A DNA stretch of 64,000 nucleotides from Sutterella sp. (lineage in GTDB: Bacteria > Pseudomonadota > Gammaproteobacteria > Burkholderiales > Burkholderiaceae_F). The DNA lies in the NCBI GenBank assembly GCA_020025915.1, contig JAHHRH010000003.1, positions 1-64,000 on the forward strand, read 5' to 3'. Under the pieces are notes generated by a model, which was given only the letters and a program-made list of their open reading frames with translations, searched no databases and was not told the origin of the DNA. Positions within the stretch are counted from its first letter, which is position 1. The number at the start of each line of letters is the position of its first letter. The translations under genes and the position numbers were made by a program. This document shows, one piece after another, positions 16,682 through 25,100 of the stretch.

Positions 16682-16701
16682 GGTTCCCTTCACCCGCTCC
16701 A
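16682..16701 (+). pseudogene. tRNA-Gly 3' remnant
   Basis: The bases GGTTCCCTTCACCCGCTCCA look like the T-arm, acceptor strand and CCA end of a betaproteobacterial tRNA-Gly with the T-loop CGATT missing. No matching 5' half (a GCGGGTG acceptor strand with D-arm and anticodon) lies in 16614-16681. In related bacteria tRNA-Gly sits exactly here, between tRNA-Tyr and tRNA-Thr. I infer a decayed or internally deleted gene. The comparison is from memory and 20 nt is short. Confidence 0.55.
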
Positions 16702-16709
16702 TGAAGCGT

Positions 16710-16784
<75 letters not shown>

Positions 16785-16855
16785 CTAATTTTCCTAATTC
16801 TTCTAATTTATTCCAGTTCCTTCCCGGGACCTGGAAACTTGTTCAGGAGCCAAAG

Positions 16856-18046
16856 ATGGCCAAGGGTAAGTTTGAACGTACCAAGCCCCACGTTAATGTG
16901 GGCACGATCGGTCACGTGGACCATGGTAAGACCACGCTGACGGCCGCTATCACCACGATTCTTTCCAAGGCTTTCGGCGGTGAAGCTAAGGCCTATGACC
17001 AGATCGACGCTGCTCCTGAAGAAAAGGCTCGCGGCATTACCATTAACACGTCTCACGTTGAATACGAAACGGAAACGCGTCACTATGCTCACGTTGACTG
17101 CCCGGGTCACGCTGACTATGTGAAGAACATGATTACTGGTGCTGCCCAGATGGACGGTGCTATTCTCGTTTGTTCCGCTGCTGACGGTCCGATGCCTCAG
17201 ACGCGTGAACACATCCTTCTCGCTCGTCAGGTTGGCGTTCCCTACATCATCGTCTTCTTGAACAAGTGCGACATGGTTGACGACGAAGAACTTCTCGAAC
17301 TCGTTGAAATGGAAGTTCGTGAACTTCTCTCCAACTATGACTTCCCGGGTGACACGATCCCGATCGTTAAGGGTTCCGCTAAGCTCGCTCTCGAAGGCGA
17401 CCAGAGCCCGATCGGCGAACCGGCTATTCTCGAACTCGCCAAGCAGCTCGACACGTACATTCCGACGCCGGAACGTGCTGTTGACCAGCCGTTCCTTATG
17501 CCGATCGAAGATGTGTTCTCCATCTCTGGCCGTGGTACGGTTGTGACGGGTCGTGTTGAACGCGGTGTTATCCACGTTGGCGACGAAATTGAAATCGTTG
17601 GTATCAAGGCTACGGCTAAGACGACCTGCACGGGCGTTGAAATGTTCCGTAAGCTTCTTGACCAGGGTGAAGCTGGCGACAACGTTGGTATTCTTCTCCG
17701 TGGTACGAAGCGTGAAGACGTTGAACGTGGTCAAGTTCTCGCTAAGCCGGGTACGATCACCCCGCACACCCACTTCAAGGGCGAAGTTTACGTTCTTACG
17801 AAGGAAGAAGGTGGCCGTCATACCCCGTTCTTCAAGGGCTATCGTCCACAGTTCTACTTCCGTACGACGGACGTGACCGGTACGATCGAATTGCCGGAAG
17901 GCGTTGAAATGGTTATGCCTGGTGACAACATCGCCATGACCGTTAAGTTGATCTGCCCGATCGCTATGGAACAGGGTCTCCGCTTCGCTATCCGTGAAGG
18001 TGGCCACACTGTCGGTGCTGGCGTCGTTGCCTCTGTTATCGAATAA
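16856..18046 (+). CDS. tuf: Elongation factor Tu (copy 1)
   Basis: A 396-residue GTPase that delivers aminoacyl-tRNA to the ribosome. G1 is GHVDHGKT, G3 is DCPGHADY, G4 is NKCDMVD. Domains II and III run to GGHTVGAGVVASVIE. The open frame extends back into tRNA-Thr, but the ATG at 16856 with AGGAG 6 nt upstream is the real start. It is the tufB-position copy, between tRNA-Thr and tRNA-Trp. By eye its 1191 bp are identical to the copy at 34135, while the flanks differ from the first base outside the gene. Codon use is extremely biased, as in the ribosomal genes. Confidence 0.98.
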   Translation: MAKGKFERTKPHVNVGTIGHVDHGKTTLTAAITTILSKAFGGEAKAYDQIDAAPEEKARGITINTSHVEYETETRHYAHVDCPGHADYVKNMITGAAQMDGAILVCSAADGPMPQTREHILLARQVGVPYIIVFLNKCDMVDDEELLELVEMEVRELLSNYDFPGDTIPIVKGSAKLALEGDQSPIGEPAILELAKQLDTYIPTPERAVDQPFLMPIEDVFSISGRGTVVTGRVERGVIHVGDEIEIVGIKATAKTTCTGVEMFRKLLDQGEAGDNVGILLRGTKREDVERGQVLAKPGTITPHTHFKGEVYVLTKEEGGRHTPFFKGYRPQFYFRTTDVTGTIELPEGVEMVMPGDNIAMTVKLICPIAMEQGLRFAIREGGHTVGAGVVASVIE

Positions 18047-18087
18047 GTCTGAATTGGATTTGCGGTCAGATAAATTGACCGTCCAAT

Positions 18088-18163
18088 AGGGGTATAGCTC
18101 AATCGGCAGAGCGACGGTCTCCAAAACCGTAGGTTGAGGGTTCGATTCCTTCTGCCCCTGCCA
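18088..18163 (+). tRNA. tRNA-Trp (CCA)
   Basis: A 76-nt tRNA. AGGGGTA pairs with TGCCCCT (one G-U), the D-arm is GCTCAATCGGCAGAGC, the anticodon is CCA in CTCCAAA, the T-arm contains GGTTCGATTCC, and the 3' G-CCA is encoded. It lies 41 bp after tuf, the standard position before secE. Confidence 0.96.
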
Positions 18164-18172
18164 GCAAAAAAA

Positions 18173-18209
18173 GCCAAGCCGCGATCATAGATCGCGGCTT
18201 GGCTTTTTT
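18173..18209 (+). terminator. Terminator of the tRNA-tuf-tRNA unit
   Basis: A perfect 13-bp stem (GCCAAGCCGCGAT, 18173-18185; ATCGCGGCTTGGC, 18191-18203) has a 5-nt loop, seven A residues before it and six T residues after it. It separates tRNA-Trp from secE, so secE-nusG must have its own promoter. Confidence 0.93.
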
Positions 18210-18299
18210 GTCATGGGCTCGCATAAAGTTAGAGTTTTTCTGCCTCAAAGATGCGAGTTGCCGTTAAAATAGCAAACTTCTTTTGCTTTTTATTTTGAC

Positions 18300-18325
18300 C
18301 GATAAGAGCTGTTTTCTTCTTATCG
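18300..18325 (+). promoter_or_regulatory. Hairpin in the secE leader
   Basis: CGATAAGA (18300-18307) and TCTTATCG (18318-18325) form a perfect 8-bp stem 16 bp before the secE ATG. A TTGACC sequence overlaps its left edge but no convincing -10 follows. The secE-nusG promoter must lie between 18210 and 18300; I cannot place it. Confidence 0.45.
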
Positions 18326-18341
18326 TGGGTCAGGAAACAAT

Positions 18342-18725
18342 ATGAACAATCAAAATGTAGAACCAAGCACGAGCAAGGCGGATACGGTGTTACTTACACT
18401 GGCAATCCTTTTTGCCGTCGTTGGTGTGATTGCCTTTTCTTTGCTGACGGATCAGACGCTAGCTGTGCGTTTGGCCGCTTTGGCTGGTGGCCTTGTTGCT
18501 GGTGTGGTTTTGGCTTGGTTTAGCCCATCTGGTAAGCACCTGCTTAACTATGGTCGTCAGTCTTGGGAAGAGTTGCGTCGTGTCGTATGGCCGACTCGTA
18601 AAGAAACGATAAACACAACAGGTCTGGTAATAGCTTTCGTTGTGGTAATTGCAGGGTTCCTCTTTATTTGCGACAAGCTAATTGAGTGGGGCCTTTATGA
18701 CGTGTTGTTGCGTCTTTCTCTTTAA
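18342..18725 (+). CDS. secE: Protein translocase subunit SecE
   Basis: A 127-residue inner-membrane protein with three predicted helices, the long proteobacterial form. The essential part is the amphipathic segment and third helix: SWEELRRVVWPTRKETINTT followed by LVIAFVVVIAGFLFICDKLI. It clamps SecY in the SecYEG channel. The gene follows the terminator of the tuf unit and is 16 bp upstream of nusG, the usual pairing. Confidence 0.95.
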   Translation: MNNQNVEPSTSKADTVLLTLAILFAVVGVIAFSLLTDQTLAVRLAALAGGLVAGVVLAWFSPSGKHLLNYGRQSWEELRRVVWPTRKETINTTGLVIAFVVVIAGFLFICDKLIEWGLYDVLLRLSL

Positions 18726-18741
18726 TTAGTGAGGTTGGATC

Positions 18742-19278
18742 ATGAGCGATAACAGCAAGAGGTGGTACACGATTCACGTTTATTCTTCTATGGAAAAAAG
18801 CGTGAAGAAGGCTCTTGAGGAACGCATTGCTCGTAGCGAGCTTCGTGAAAGCTTTGGCGAAGTGCTTCTTCCAGTGGAGCGCGTGCAGGAAGTTCGAAAT
18901 GGCCGCAGCCATGTCACTGAACGTCGCATGTATCCGGGCTATGTGTTCATTGAAATGGAAATGAACGATGCAACCTGGCATTTAGTGAATTCCACCCCGC
19001 GAGTCATTGAATTCTTAGGCAATAATCATCCAGTTGTTTTGTCTGATGCAGAAGTTGCATCCATTATGGCTCAGATGGAACGTGGCTCTGAAAAGCCCCG
19101 TCCGAAGATTGAGTTCGAAATTGGCGAAGAAATTCGAGTTAAGACAGGACCCTTTAAAGATTTCAATGGTCGTATTGAGGCTGTTGACTATGACAAGAGC
19201 CGCTTGCAGGTTTTTGTCTCGATTTTCAGCCGAGAAACATTGGTTGACCTCGATTTTAACGAGGTAGAGAAGCTTTAA
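18742..19278 (+). CDS. nusG: Transcription termination/antitermination factor NusG
   Basis: A 178-residue protein. The NGN domain (RWYTIHVYSSMEKSVKKALE to about residue 110) binds the RNA polymerase clamp. The C-terminal KOW domain (EIRVKTGPFKDFNGRIEAV) contacts Rho or ribosomal protein S10. The length is normal for Burkholderiales. ATG at 18742 is preceded by GAGG. It is co-transcribed with secE. Confidence 0.97.
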   Translation: MSDNSKRWYTIHVYSSMEKSVKKALEERIARSELRESFGEVLLPVERVQEVRNGRSHVTERRMYPGYVFIEMEMNDATWHLVNSTPRVIEFLGNNHPVVLSDAEVASIMAQMERGSEKPRPKIEFEIGEEIRVKTGPFKDFNGRIEAVDYDKSRLQVFVSIFSRETLVDLDFNEVEKL

Positions 19279-19296
19279 AAAAAAATGGTGATGCGC

Positions 19297-19325
19297 TTGC
19301 TCGATACAAAAAATGGTGGTATAGT
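19297..19325 (+). promoter_or_regulatory. Promoter of rplK-rplA
   Basis: TTGCTC (19297-19302) and TATAGT (19320-19325) are spaced by 17 bp, just after nusG. Transcription would start near 19332, leaving a leader of about 65 nt before rplK. Confidence 0.7.
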
Positions 19326-19347
19326 GCACGCCTTTCTCACCTAAACA

Positions 19348-19380
19348 TGGGGAGCTCGACTAGTTGAGCGATTGAACCCA
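19348..19380 (+). promoter_or_regulatory. Candidate L1-binding leader hairpin before rplK
   Basis: The leader folds as TGGG (19348-19351) with CCCA (19377-19380) outside, and GCTCG with TTGAGC inside around an ACTAG loop. In E. coli L1 represses the L11 operon by binding a leader structure in this place. The position and two-part stem fit; the assignment is inference. Confidence 0.5.
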
Positions 19381-19395
19381 TAAGGAAATTTAACG

Positions 19396-19827
19396 ATGGC
19401 TAAGAAGATCATCGGCTTTATCAAGCTGCAAGTTCCGGCTGGTAAGGCCAACCCCTCGCCTCCTATCGGTCCGGCTCTCGGTCAGCGCGGTCTGAACATT
19501 ATGGAGTTCTGCAAGGCTTTTAACGCTAAGACGCAGGGCATGGAAGCTGGCCTTCCGATCCCGGTTGTGATTACTGCCTATGCCGACAAGAGCTTCACGT
19601 TTGTGATGAAGACTCCTCCGGCCGCTATCTTGATCAAGAAGGCTGCGAAGATTCAGAAGGGCTCTGGTCGTCCGAATACGGATAAGGTTGCTAAGATCAC
19701 ACGTGCTCAGGCTGAAGAAATCGCCAAGATGAAGGAACCTGATCTTACGGCTGCTGACGTTGACGCTGCTGTCCGCACGATTGCTGGTTCTGCTCGTTCC
19801 ATGGGCGTTATTGTGGAGGGTCTGTAA
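19396..19827 (+). CDS. rplK: 50S ribosomal protein L11
   Basis: A 143-residue protein of the GTPase-associated centre. It has the N-terminal motif KLQVPAGKANPSPPIGPALG and the rRNA-binding C-terminal domain ending in GSARSMGVIVEG. ATG at 19396 with AAGGAAA upstream. Its stop codon overlaps the rplA start in TAATG, so the two are translationally coupled. Confidence 0.98.
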   Translation: MAKKIIGFIKLQVPAGKANPSPPIGPALGQRGLNIMEFCKAFNAKTQGMEAGLPIPVVITAYADKSFTFVMKTPPAAILIKKAAKIQKGSGRPNTDKVAKITRAQAEEIAKMKEPDLTAADVDAAVRTIAGSARSMGVIVEGL

Positions 19828-20522
19828 TGGCTAAGCTTAATAAGCGCATGAAGGCTCTCAACGCTAAGGTTGAAGCACAGAAGGTCTACACGGCTGTTGA
19901 AGCTCTTGACCTGATCAAGGAAACTGCTGTAGCTAAGTTCGACGAATCTGTTGACGTTGCTATTCAGCTCGGTATTGATCCTCGTAAGTCTGACCAGGCC
20001 GTTCGTGGCGCTGTTGTGATGCCGGAAGGCACGGGTAAGACTGTCCGTGTTGCTGTCTTCACGCAGGGTGCAAAGGCTGAAGAAGCTCTCGCCGCTGGTG
20101 CTGACGTTGTTGGTTTTGACGATCTCGCTGCCAAGGTTAAGGCTGGCGAACTCGACTTTGACGTTGTGATTGCTTCTCCGGATGCGATGCGCGTTGTCGG
20201 TCAGCTCGGTCAGATCCTTGGCCCGCGTGGTTTGATGCCGAATCCGAAGGTTGGCACGGTTACGCCGAACGTTGCTCAGGCTGTTAAGAATGCTAAGGCT
20301 GGTCAGGTTCAGTTCCGTGCCGACAAGGCTGGTATCATTCATGCTCCGATCGGTCGTGCTTCCTTCACGACAGAACGCTTGCAGAAGAACCTTGCTGCCT
20401 TGATCGACCAGTTGAACAAGCTTAAGCCTGCTTCTTCTAAGGGGCAGTATCTCCGCAAGGTTGCTGTCTCTTCTACGATGGGCATTGGTGTTCGCGTTGA
20501 TATCGGTTCCATCAACGCTTAA
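19827..20522 (+). CDS. rplA: 50S ribosomal protein L1
   Basis: A 231-residue two-domain protein of the L1 stalk. The family signatures are DVVGFDDLAAKV, LGPRGLMPNPKVGTV and the C-terminal MGIGVRVD. It is probably the autoregulator of rplK-rplA through the leader at 19348. It overlaps rplK by one base. Confidence 0.98.
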   Translation: MAKLNKRMKALNAKVEAQKVYTAVEALDLIKETAVAKFDESVDVAIQLGIDPRKSDQAVRGAVVMPEGTGKTVRVAVFTQGAKAEEALAAGADVVGFDDLAAKVKAGELDFDVVIASPDAMRVVGQLGQILGPRGLMPNPKVGTVTPNVAQAVKNAKAGQVQFRADKAGIIHAPIGRASFTTERLQKNLAALIDQLNKLKPASSKGQYLRKVAVSSTMGIGVRVDIGSINA

Positions 20523-20570
20523 TGAACCATATTTTTTGAGGTCGACCCCTCATTTCATTAAGGAAACTTG

Positions 20571-20624
20571 ATGAAGACGTTGATTAACGTCAACGAGGTC
20601 GGAAAAGAGAAATCTTTTCACTGA
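20571..20624 (+). CDS. Possible 17-codon leader peptide upstream of rplJ
   Basis: AAGGAAAC stands 3-4 nt before the ATG at 20571. The frame reads MKTLINVNEVGKEKSFH and stops at TGA (20622-20624). It begins 48 bp after rplA. A GACGTT/AACGTC hairpin (20576-20591) lies inside the coding part. It could be a regulatory leader peptide or chance; there is no homologue known to me. Confidence 0.3.
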   Translation: MKTLINVNEVGKEKSFH

Positions 20625-20710
20625 GGCCGTGAGGTCTCGAGGGCTTTGGGTGACGGCATTGGTTCACAATGTCGTCGCTGTCAAAGACCGCTGGAGAAAT
20701 GAGGACCAAA

Positions 20711-20752
20711 CGAGATTTGAAAGCAAAGTAATCTCGGCAGTCTGATTTTTTT
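20711..20752 (+). terminator. Possible attenuator hairpin in the rplJ leader
   Basis: CGAGATT (20711-20717) and AATCTCG (20730-20736) form a 7-bp stem. A run of seven T residues begins 9 nt later (20746-20752). The gap between stem and T run is longer than in a standard terminator, so this is weak. Confidence 0.35.
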
Positions 20753-20971
20753 AATGGACTTGTGAATTTCGTTGTTGACGCTTTCACAATGACAGAACTA
20801 ACCGCCAAGTCGTCCAGCGCAGACGGTAAACCGAAGAGAGATATTGCGTTGTGTTTTCTCATCACAAATTAGATGTTTGTGAGTAAAAAATCAGCCAAAA
20901 CTCTCAGAAGTATGCCGGTTATTTAGAAACCGGCGTTCTCGAAAGGGAACGCCTCTGAGTGGAGCCAGACC

Positions 20972-21502
20972 ATGGGTCTTAATCGTCAAGATAAGGCTGC
21001 TGTCATTGAAGAAGTTGCTGGCATTGTTGCCAATTCTTCTTCGATCGTCATCGCCGAATACCGTGGGCTGAGCGTTGAGGCCGTCACGAAGCTTCGTGCT
21101 GAAGCACGTAAGAACAACGTGACGTTGCGTGTTGTCAAGAACACGTTGGTTCGCCGCGCCGTTGAAGGTACGGAATTTGCTGGGCTTGCTGATCAGTTTG
21201 TTGGTCCGCTCGTCTATGCTTTCTCCGCTGATCCGGTTGCTGCTGCCAAGGTTCTCGTCAATTTCGCCAAGGAAAACGACAAGCTCGTTATCAAGGGTGG
21301 CGCGATGGCCAACTCCGTCATGGATGTTGAAGCTGTCAAGCAGCTCGCTACGATGCCGAGCCGTGAAGAACTCCTTGCCAAGTTGATGGCTACGATGAAC
21401 GAACCGATTGCCAAGTTTGTTCGTACCATCAACGAAGTCCCGGCTCGCTTTGTGCGTACCGTGGCTGCCGTGCGCGATGCCAAGGAACAGGCTGCTGCCT
21501 AA
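20972..21502 (+). CDS. rplJ: 50S ribosomal protein L10
   Basis: A 176-residue protein that anchors the L7/L12 stalk. The N-terminal domain (IVIAEYRGLSVEAVTKLRAE, then LRVVKNTLVRRAVEGT) binds 23S rRNA with L11. The C-terminal helix binds L12 dimers. ATG at 20972 with GGAG 8 nt upstream. It is co-transcribed with rplL, 41 bp downstream. Confidence 0.98.
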   Translation: MGLNRQDKAAVIEEVAGIVANSSSIVIAEYRGLSVEAVTKLRAEARKNNVTLRVVKNTLVRRAVEGTEFAGLADQFVGPLVYAFSADPVAAAKVLVNFAKENDKLVIKGGAMANSVMDVEAVKQLATMPSREELLAKLMATMNEPIAKFVRTINEVPARFVRTVAAVRDAKEQAAA

Positions 21503-21543
21503 TTTAAATTTAAACTAAACACTACGTAATACGGAGCTATAAA

Positions 21544-21921
21544 ATGGCCCTTACCAATGAAGAAATCCTCGAAGCGATCGCTTCCAAGACCGTTCTCGAA
21601 ATCTCCGAACTCATCAAGATGATGGAAGAAAAGTTCGGTGTGTCCGCTGCCGCTGCCGCTGTTGTTGCTGCTGGTCCTGCCGCTGAAGCTGGTGCCAAGG
21701 CTGAAGAAAAGTCCGAATTCGACGTCGTTCTCGAATCCGCTGGTTCCAACAAGATCGCTGTGATTAAGGTTGTTCGTGAAATGACTGGTCTCGGCCTCAA
21801 GGAAGCCAAGGATCTCGTCGAAGGCGCTCCGAAGGCTGTTAAGGAAGGCCTCCCGAAGGCTGACGCCGAAGCCGCTGCTAAGAAGCTCGAAGAAGCTGGC
21901 GCCAAGGTCGCTCTCAAGTAA
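21544..21921 (+). CDS. rplL: 50S ribosomal protein L7/L12
   Basis: A 125-residue acidic stalk protein. It has an N-terminal dimerisation domain (MALTNEEILEAIASKTVLEI), an alanine-rich hinge (AAAAAVVAAGPAAEAG) and a C-terminal domain with IKVVREMTGLGLKEAKDLV, which recruits translation GTPases. ATG at 21544 with ACGGAGCT upstream. Confidence 0.98.
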   Translation: MALTNEEILEAIASKTVLEISELIKMMEEKFGVSAAAAAVVAAGPAAEAGAKAEEKSEFDVVLESAGSNKIAVIKVVREMTGLGLKEAKDLVEGAPKAVKEGLPKADAEAAAKKLEEAGAKVALK

Positions 21922-21940
21922 TTTTTACTTGATTTGACAA

Positions 21941-22003
21941 AACAAAGCGAGCAAAATATACTTGCTCGCTTTGTTACTTCAAGGTCTCCCTTTTGTGGGG
22001 GAC
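21941..22003 (+). terminator. Attenuator/processing hairpins between rplL and rpoB
   Basis: A perfect 14-bp stem (21941-21954 with 21962-21975) lacks a T run, so it should terminate only partly. A second stem (GTCTCCC with GGGGGAC, about 21984-22003) follows. In E. coli the same gap holds an attenuator and an RNase III site that set rpoB expression below rplL; the layout here suggests the same. Confidence 0.6.
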
Positions 22004-22194
22004 TTTGAACTTTGTTCTTAGCTTTGAGAATACAGTTCAAAGTCTTTCTTCTTGATGAACCGTTTAACTTAAATTTCTCCCAATTCCGCCGCGCGGGTTC
22101 AGCCTACAAGCTGTGATTCCCGAGCGGCTTTTGGCGTCTATAAAGTTTGCGTTCATCACCTTTTGGTTCATCCTCAATGTCGAACGGAGTGTCC

Positions 22195-25100
22195 ATGTCG
22201 TACTCGTTCACTGAAAAGAAGCGCATCCGCAAGAGCTTTGCCTCTCGCCCGAGCGTCCTTGAAGTGCCTTCCCTGCTTGATACTCAGCTTCGTTCCTACG
22301 AAGAATTCCTGCAGGCGGACGTTGCCCCGAAAAAACGTAACTCTGAGTTGGGTTTGCAGGCAGCGTTTACTTCCATTTTCCCGATCACTAGCCATAACGG
22401 TTACGCTCGTCTTCGTTTCGTCGATTACGAGCTTGCAGAACCTGAATTTGACGTTGCAGAGTGTCAACTTCGCGGCTTGACCTATTGCAGCCGACTTCGT
22501 GCCAAGATCCAATTAGAGATCTATGACCGTGATGCTGCCAAGCCGGAAACGGTTAAGGAAATCCGTGAAAATGATGTTTATATGGGCGAAATCCCTCTCA
22601 TGACAGAGAAGGGTTCGTTCATTGTTAACGGTACCGAACGCGTGATCGTTAGCCAGTTGCATCGTTCGCCTGGTATTTTCTTTGAACACGATAAGGGTAA
22701 GACGCATTCTTCTGGTAAGTTGCTCTTCTCCGCTCGTGTCATTCCTTACCGTGGTTCTTGGCTTGATTTTGAATTTGACGCTAAGGATATCTTGTATTTC
22801 CGCGTTGACCGTCGTCGTAAGATGCCCGGTACGATTCTGCTTAAGGCTATTGGCCTTACGCCGGAAGATATTCTTGCGCGCTTCTTCAGCTTTGATCAGA
22901 TTACGATTAATGTGAACAATGCAAGCTTGCCGTTTGTTCCTGAACGTTTGAAGGGGCAAACTGTTAGTTTCCCGATTGTCGCTGATGGCAAGGAAATCGT
23001 TCCTGCTGATAAGCGCATTACGGCAAAGCACATTCGTGACTTGACCAAGGCAGGTGTGACTGATATTCAAGTCCCTGATGATTATGTGATTGGTCGCGTA
23101 CTTGGGAAGAATATTATTGATGAAGAAACTGGTGAAGTGATTGCGAATTGCAATGACGAAATTACACCAGATCTTTTAACCAAGCTTCGTATTTGTCGAA
23201 TTTCGAAGATTGAAACGATCTTCACGAATGAGTTGGATCACGGTTCTTATATCTCGTCGACGCTGCGTTTAGATGATACGCCAGACCAGCTCGCCGCTCG
23301 TGTCGCTATCTATCGTATGATGCGTCCGGGTGAACCTCCAACGGAAGATGCGGTAGAGGCGCTCTTCAATCGTCTTTTCTTTGATGCTGAAGCCTACGAT
23401 CTCTCTCGTGTTGGTCGTATGAAGGTGAATGCTCGTTTCGGTCGTGATGGTGCTACGGGTGCCATGACGCTCACTAAGGAAGACATCATCGATACGATGG
23501 CTGTTCTTGTTGCCCTTCGCAACGGTCAGGACGCTGTTGAACTGATCGATGAAAATGGTGTTAAGCGAAATTGCATCGTGAATGGCGTGGACGATATTGA
23601 CCATCTTGGTAATCGTCGTGTTCGTTGTGTTGGTGAACTTGCAGAAAATCAGTTCCGCTCCGGTCTCGTACGCGTTGAGCGCGCTGTCAAGGAACGTTTA
23701 AACCAGGCTGAAAGTGATGGTTTGACTCCGCAGGATTTAATCAACTCTAAGCCAATTAGCGCTGCTATTCGCGAATTCTTCGGTTCTAGTCAGCTGTCTC
23801 AGTTCATGGATCAGACCAATCCATTGTCGGAAATCACGCATAAGCGTCGTATCTCCGCTCTTGGTCCTGGTGGTTTGACACGTGAACGTGCTGGCTTTGA
23901 AGTGCGTGACGTGCATCCGACTCATTATGGCCGTGTTTGTCCTATTGAAACGCCTGAAGGTCCGAACATTGGTTTGATCAATTCTTTGGCTCTTTACGCT
24001 CGTCTGAACGAATATGGCTTCTTAGAAACGCCGTATCGAAAGGTAGTTGATGGCGTTGCGACGCAGGAAATTTCGTACTTGTCCGCTATTGAAGAGGGTC
24101 GTTACATCATTGCTCAGGCTAATGCCGAAATGGATGCAGATGGTCGTCTCACGCAGGAACTCGTGTCTGCTCGTGACAACGGCGAATTCGTGCTTGCTAG
24201 CCCGGATCGTATTCACTACATGGACGTTGCGCCTTCTCAGATCGTTTCTTGCGCCGCTGCATTGATACCATTCTTGGAGCACGACGACGCAAACCGTGCT
24301 TTGATGGGTTCTAACATGCAACGTCAGGGTGTGCCTTGTTTGCGTCCTGAAAAGCCAGTTGTTGGTACGGGTATCGAACGCACTGTTGCTGTCGACTCAA
24401 AGACAACGGTTCAAGCTCGCCGCGGCGGTGTCGTGGACTATGTTGACGCGAACCGTGTGGTTATTCGTGTGAATGACGAAGAAAGCGTTGCTGGCGAGAC
24501 TGGCGTTGATATTTACAATCTTCAGAAGTTCACCCGTTCCAATCAGTCTACGAACATCAATCAACGTCCGATTGTTGTGAAGGGTGACCGTGTGGCTGCT
24601 GGTGACGTTTTGGCTGATGGCGCTTCTACCGATACGGGTGAATTGGCTCTAGGTCAAAATATGTTGATTGCCTTCATGCCTTGGAATGGCTACAACTATG
24701 AAGACTCGGTGCTGATTTCTGAACGAGTTGTTGCTGATGATCGCTATACCTCCATTCATATCGAAGAGCTCTCTGTTGTTGCGCGCGATACGAAGTTGGG
24801 TGCAGAAGAAATCACTCGTGACATTTCCAATTTGTCTGAAAATCAGCTCTCTCGTCTTGATGACTCTGGCATTGTGTTCATCGGTGCAGAAGTCAAGGCT
24901 GGAGACGTGTTGGTTGGTAAGGTAACGCCGAAAGGTGAAACGCAGTTAACGCCTGAAGAAAAGCTGCTTCGTGTGATTTTCGGCGAAAAGGCTTCTGATG
25001 TTAAGGACACGTCTTTGCGTGTTCCGTCTGGCATGACGGGTACGGTTATTGACGTTCAGGTCTTTACACGTGATGGTGTTAAGCGCGATAAACGTGCTGA

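Larger units (their letters stand above)
20523..20971 (+). promoter_or_regulatory. Long leader/intergenic region before rplJ (L10 leader)
   Basis: This 449-bp gap contains, in order: a short frame with a good ribosome site (20571), a hairpin with a nearby T run (20711-20752), a TTGTGAA/TTCACAA dyad around 20759-20788, and two overlapping hairpins next to rplJ. The last two are GCCGGTT/AACCGGC (20914-20934) and GGCGTTC/GAACGCC (20932-20953). They share the bases GGC, so they may compete. In other bacteria the L10-L12 complex represses its own leader at this place. I found no convincing promoter by eye. Confidence 0.55.

Noticed and set aside
16415..16702. A 95-codon minus-strand frame across the tRNA-Tyr gene
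   Set aside because: It is antisense to tRNA-Tyr. Its middle (GGEGWIRTIVGVSQQIYSLPP) is the typical false protein produced by reading a tRNA backwards.
22195..22240. Rifampicin or streptomycin resistance alleles in rpoB and rpsL
   Set aside because: The key residues in the rifampicin pocket and Lys43/Lys88 of S12 are wild-type.
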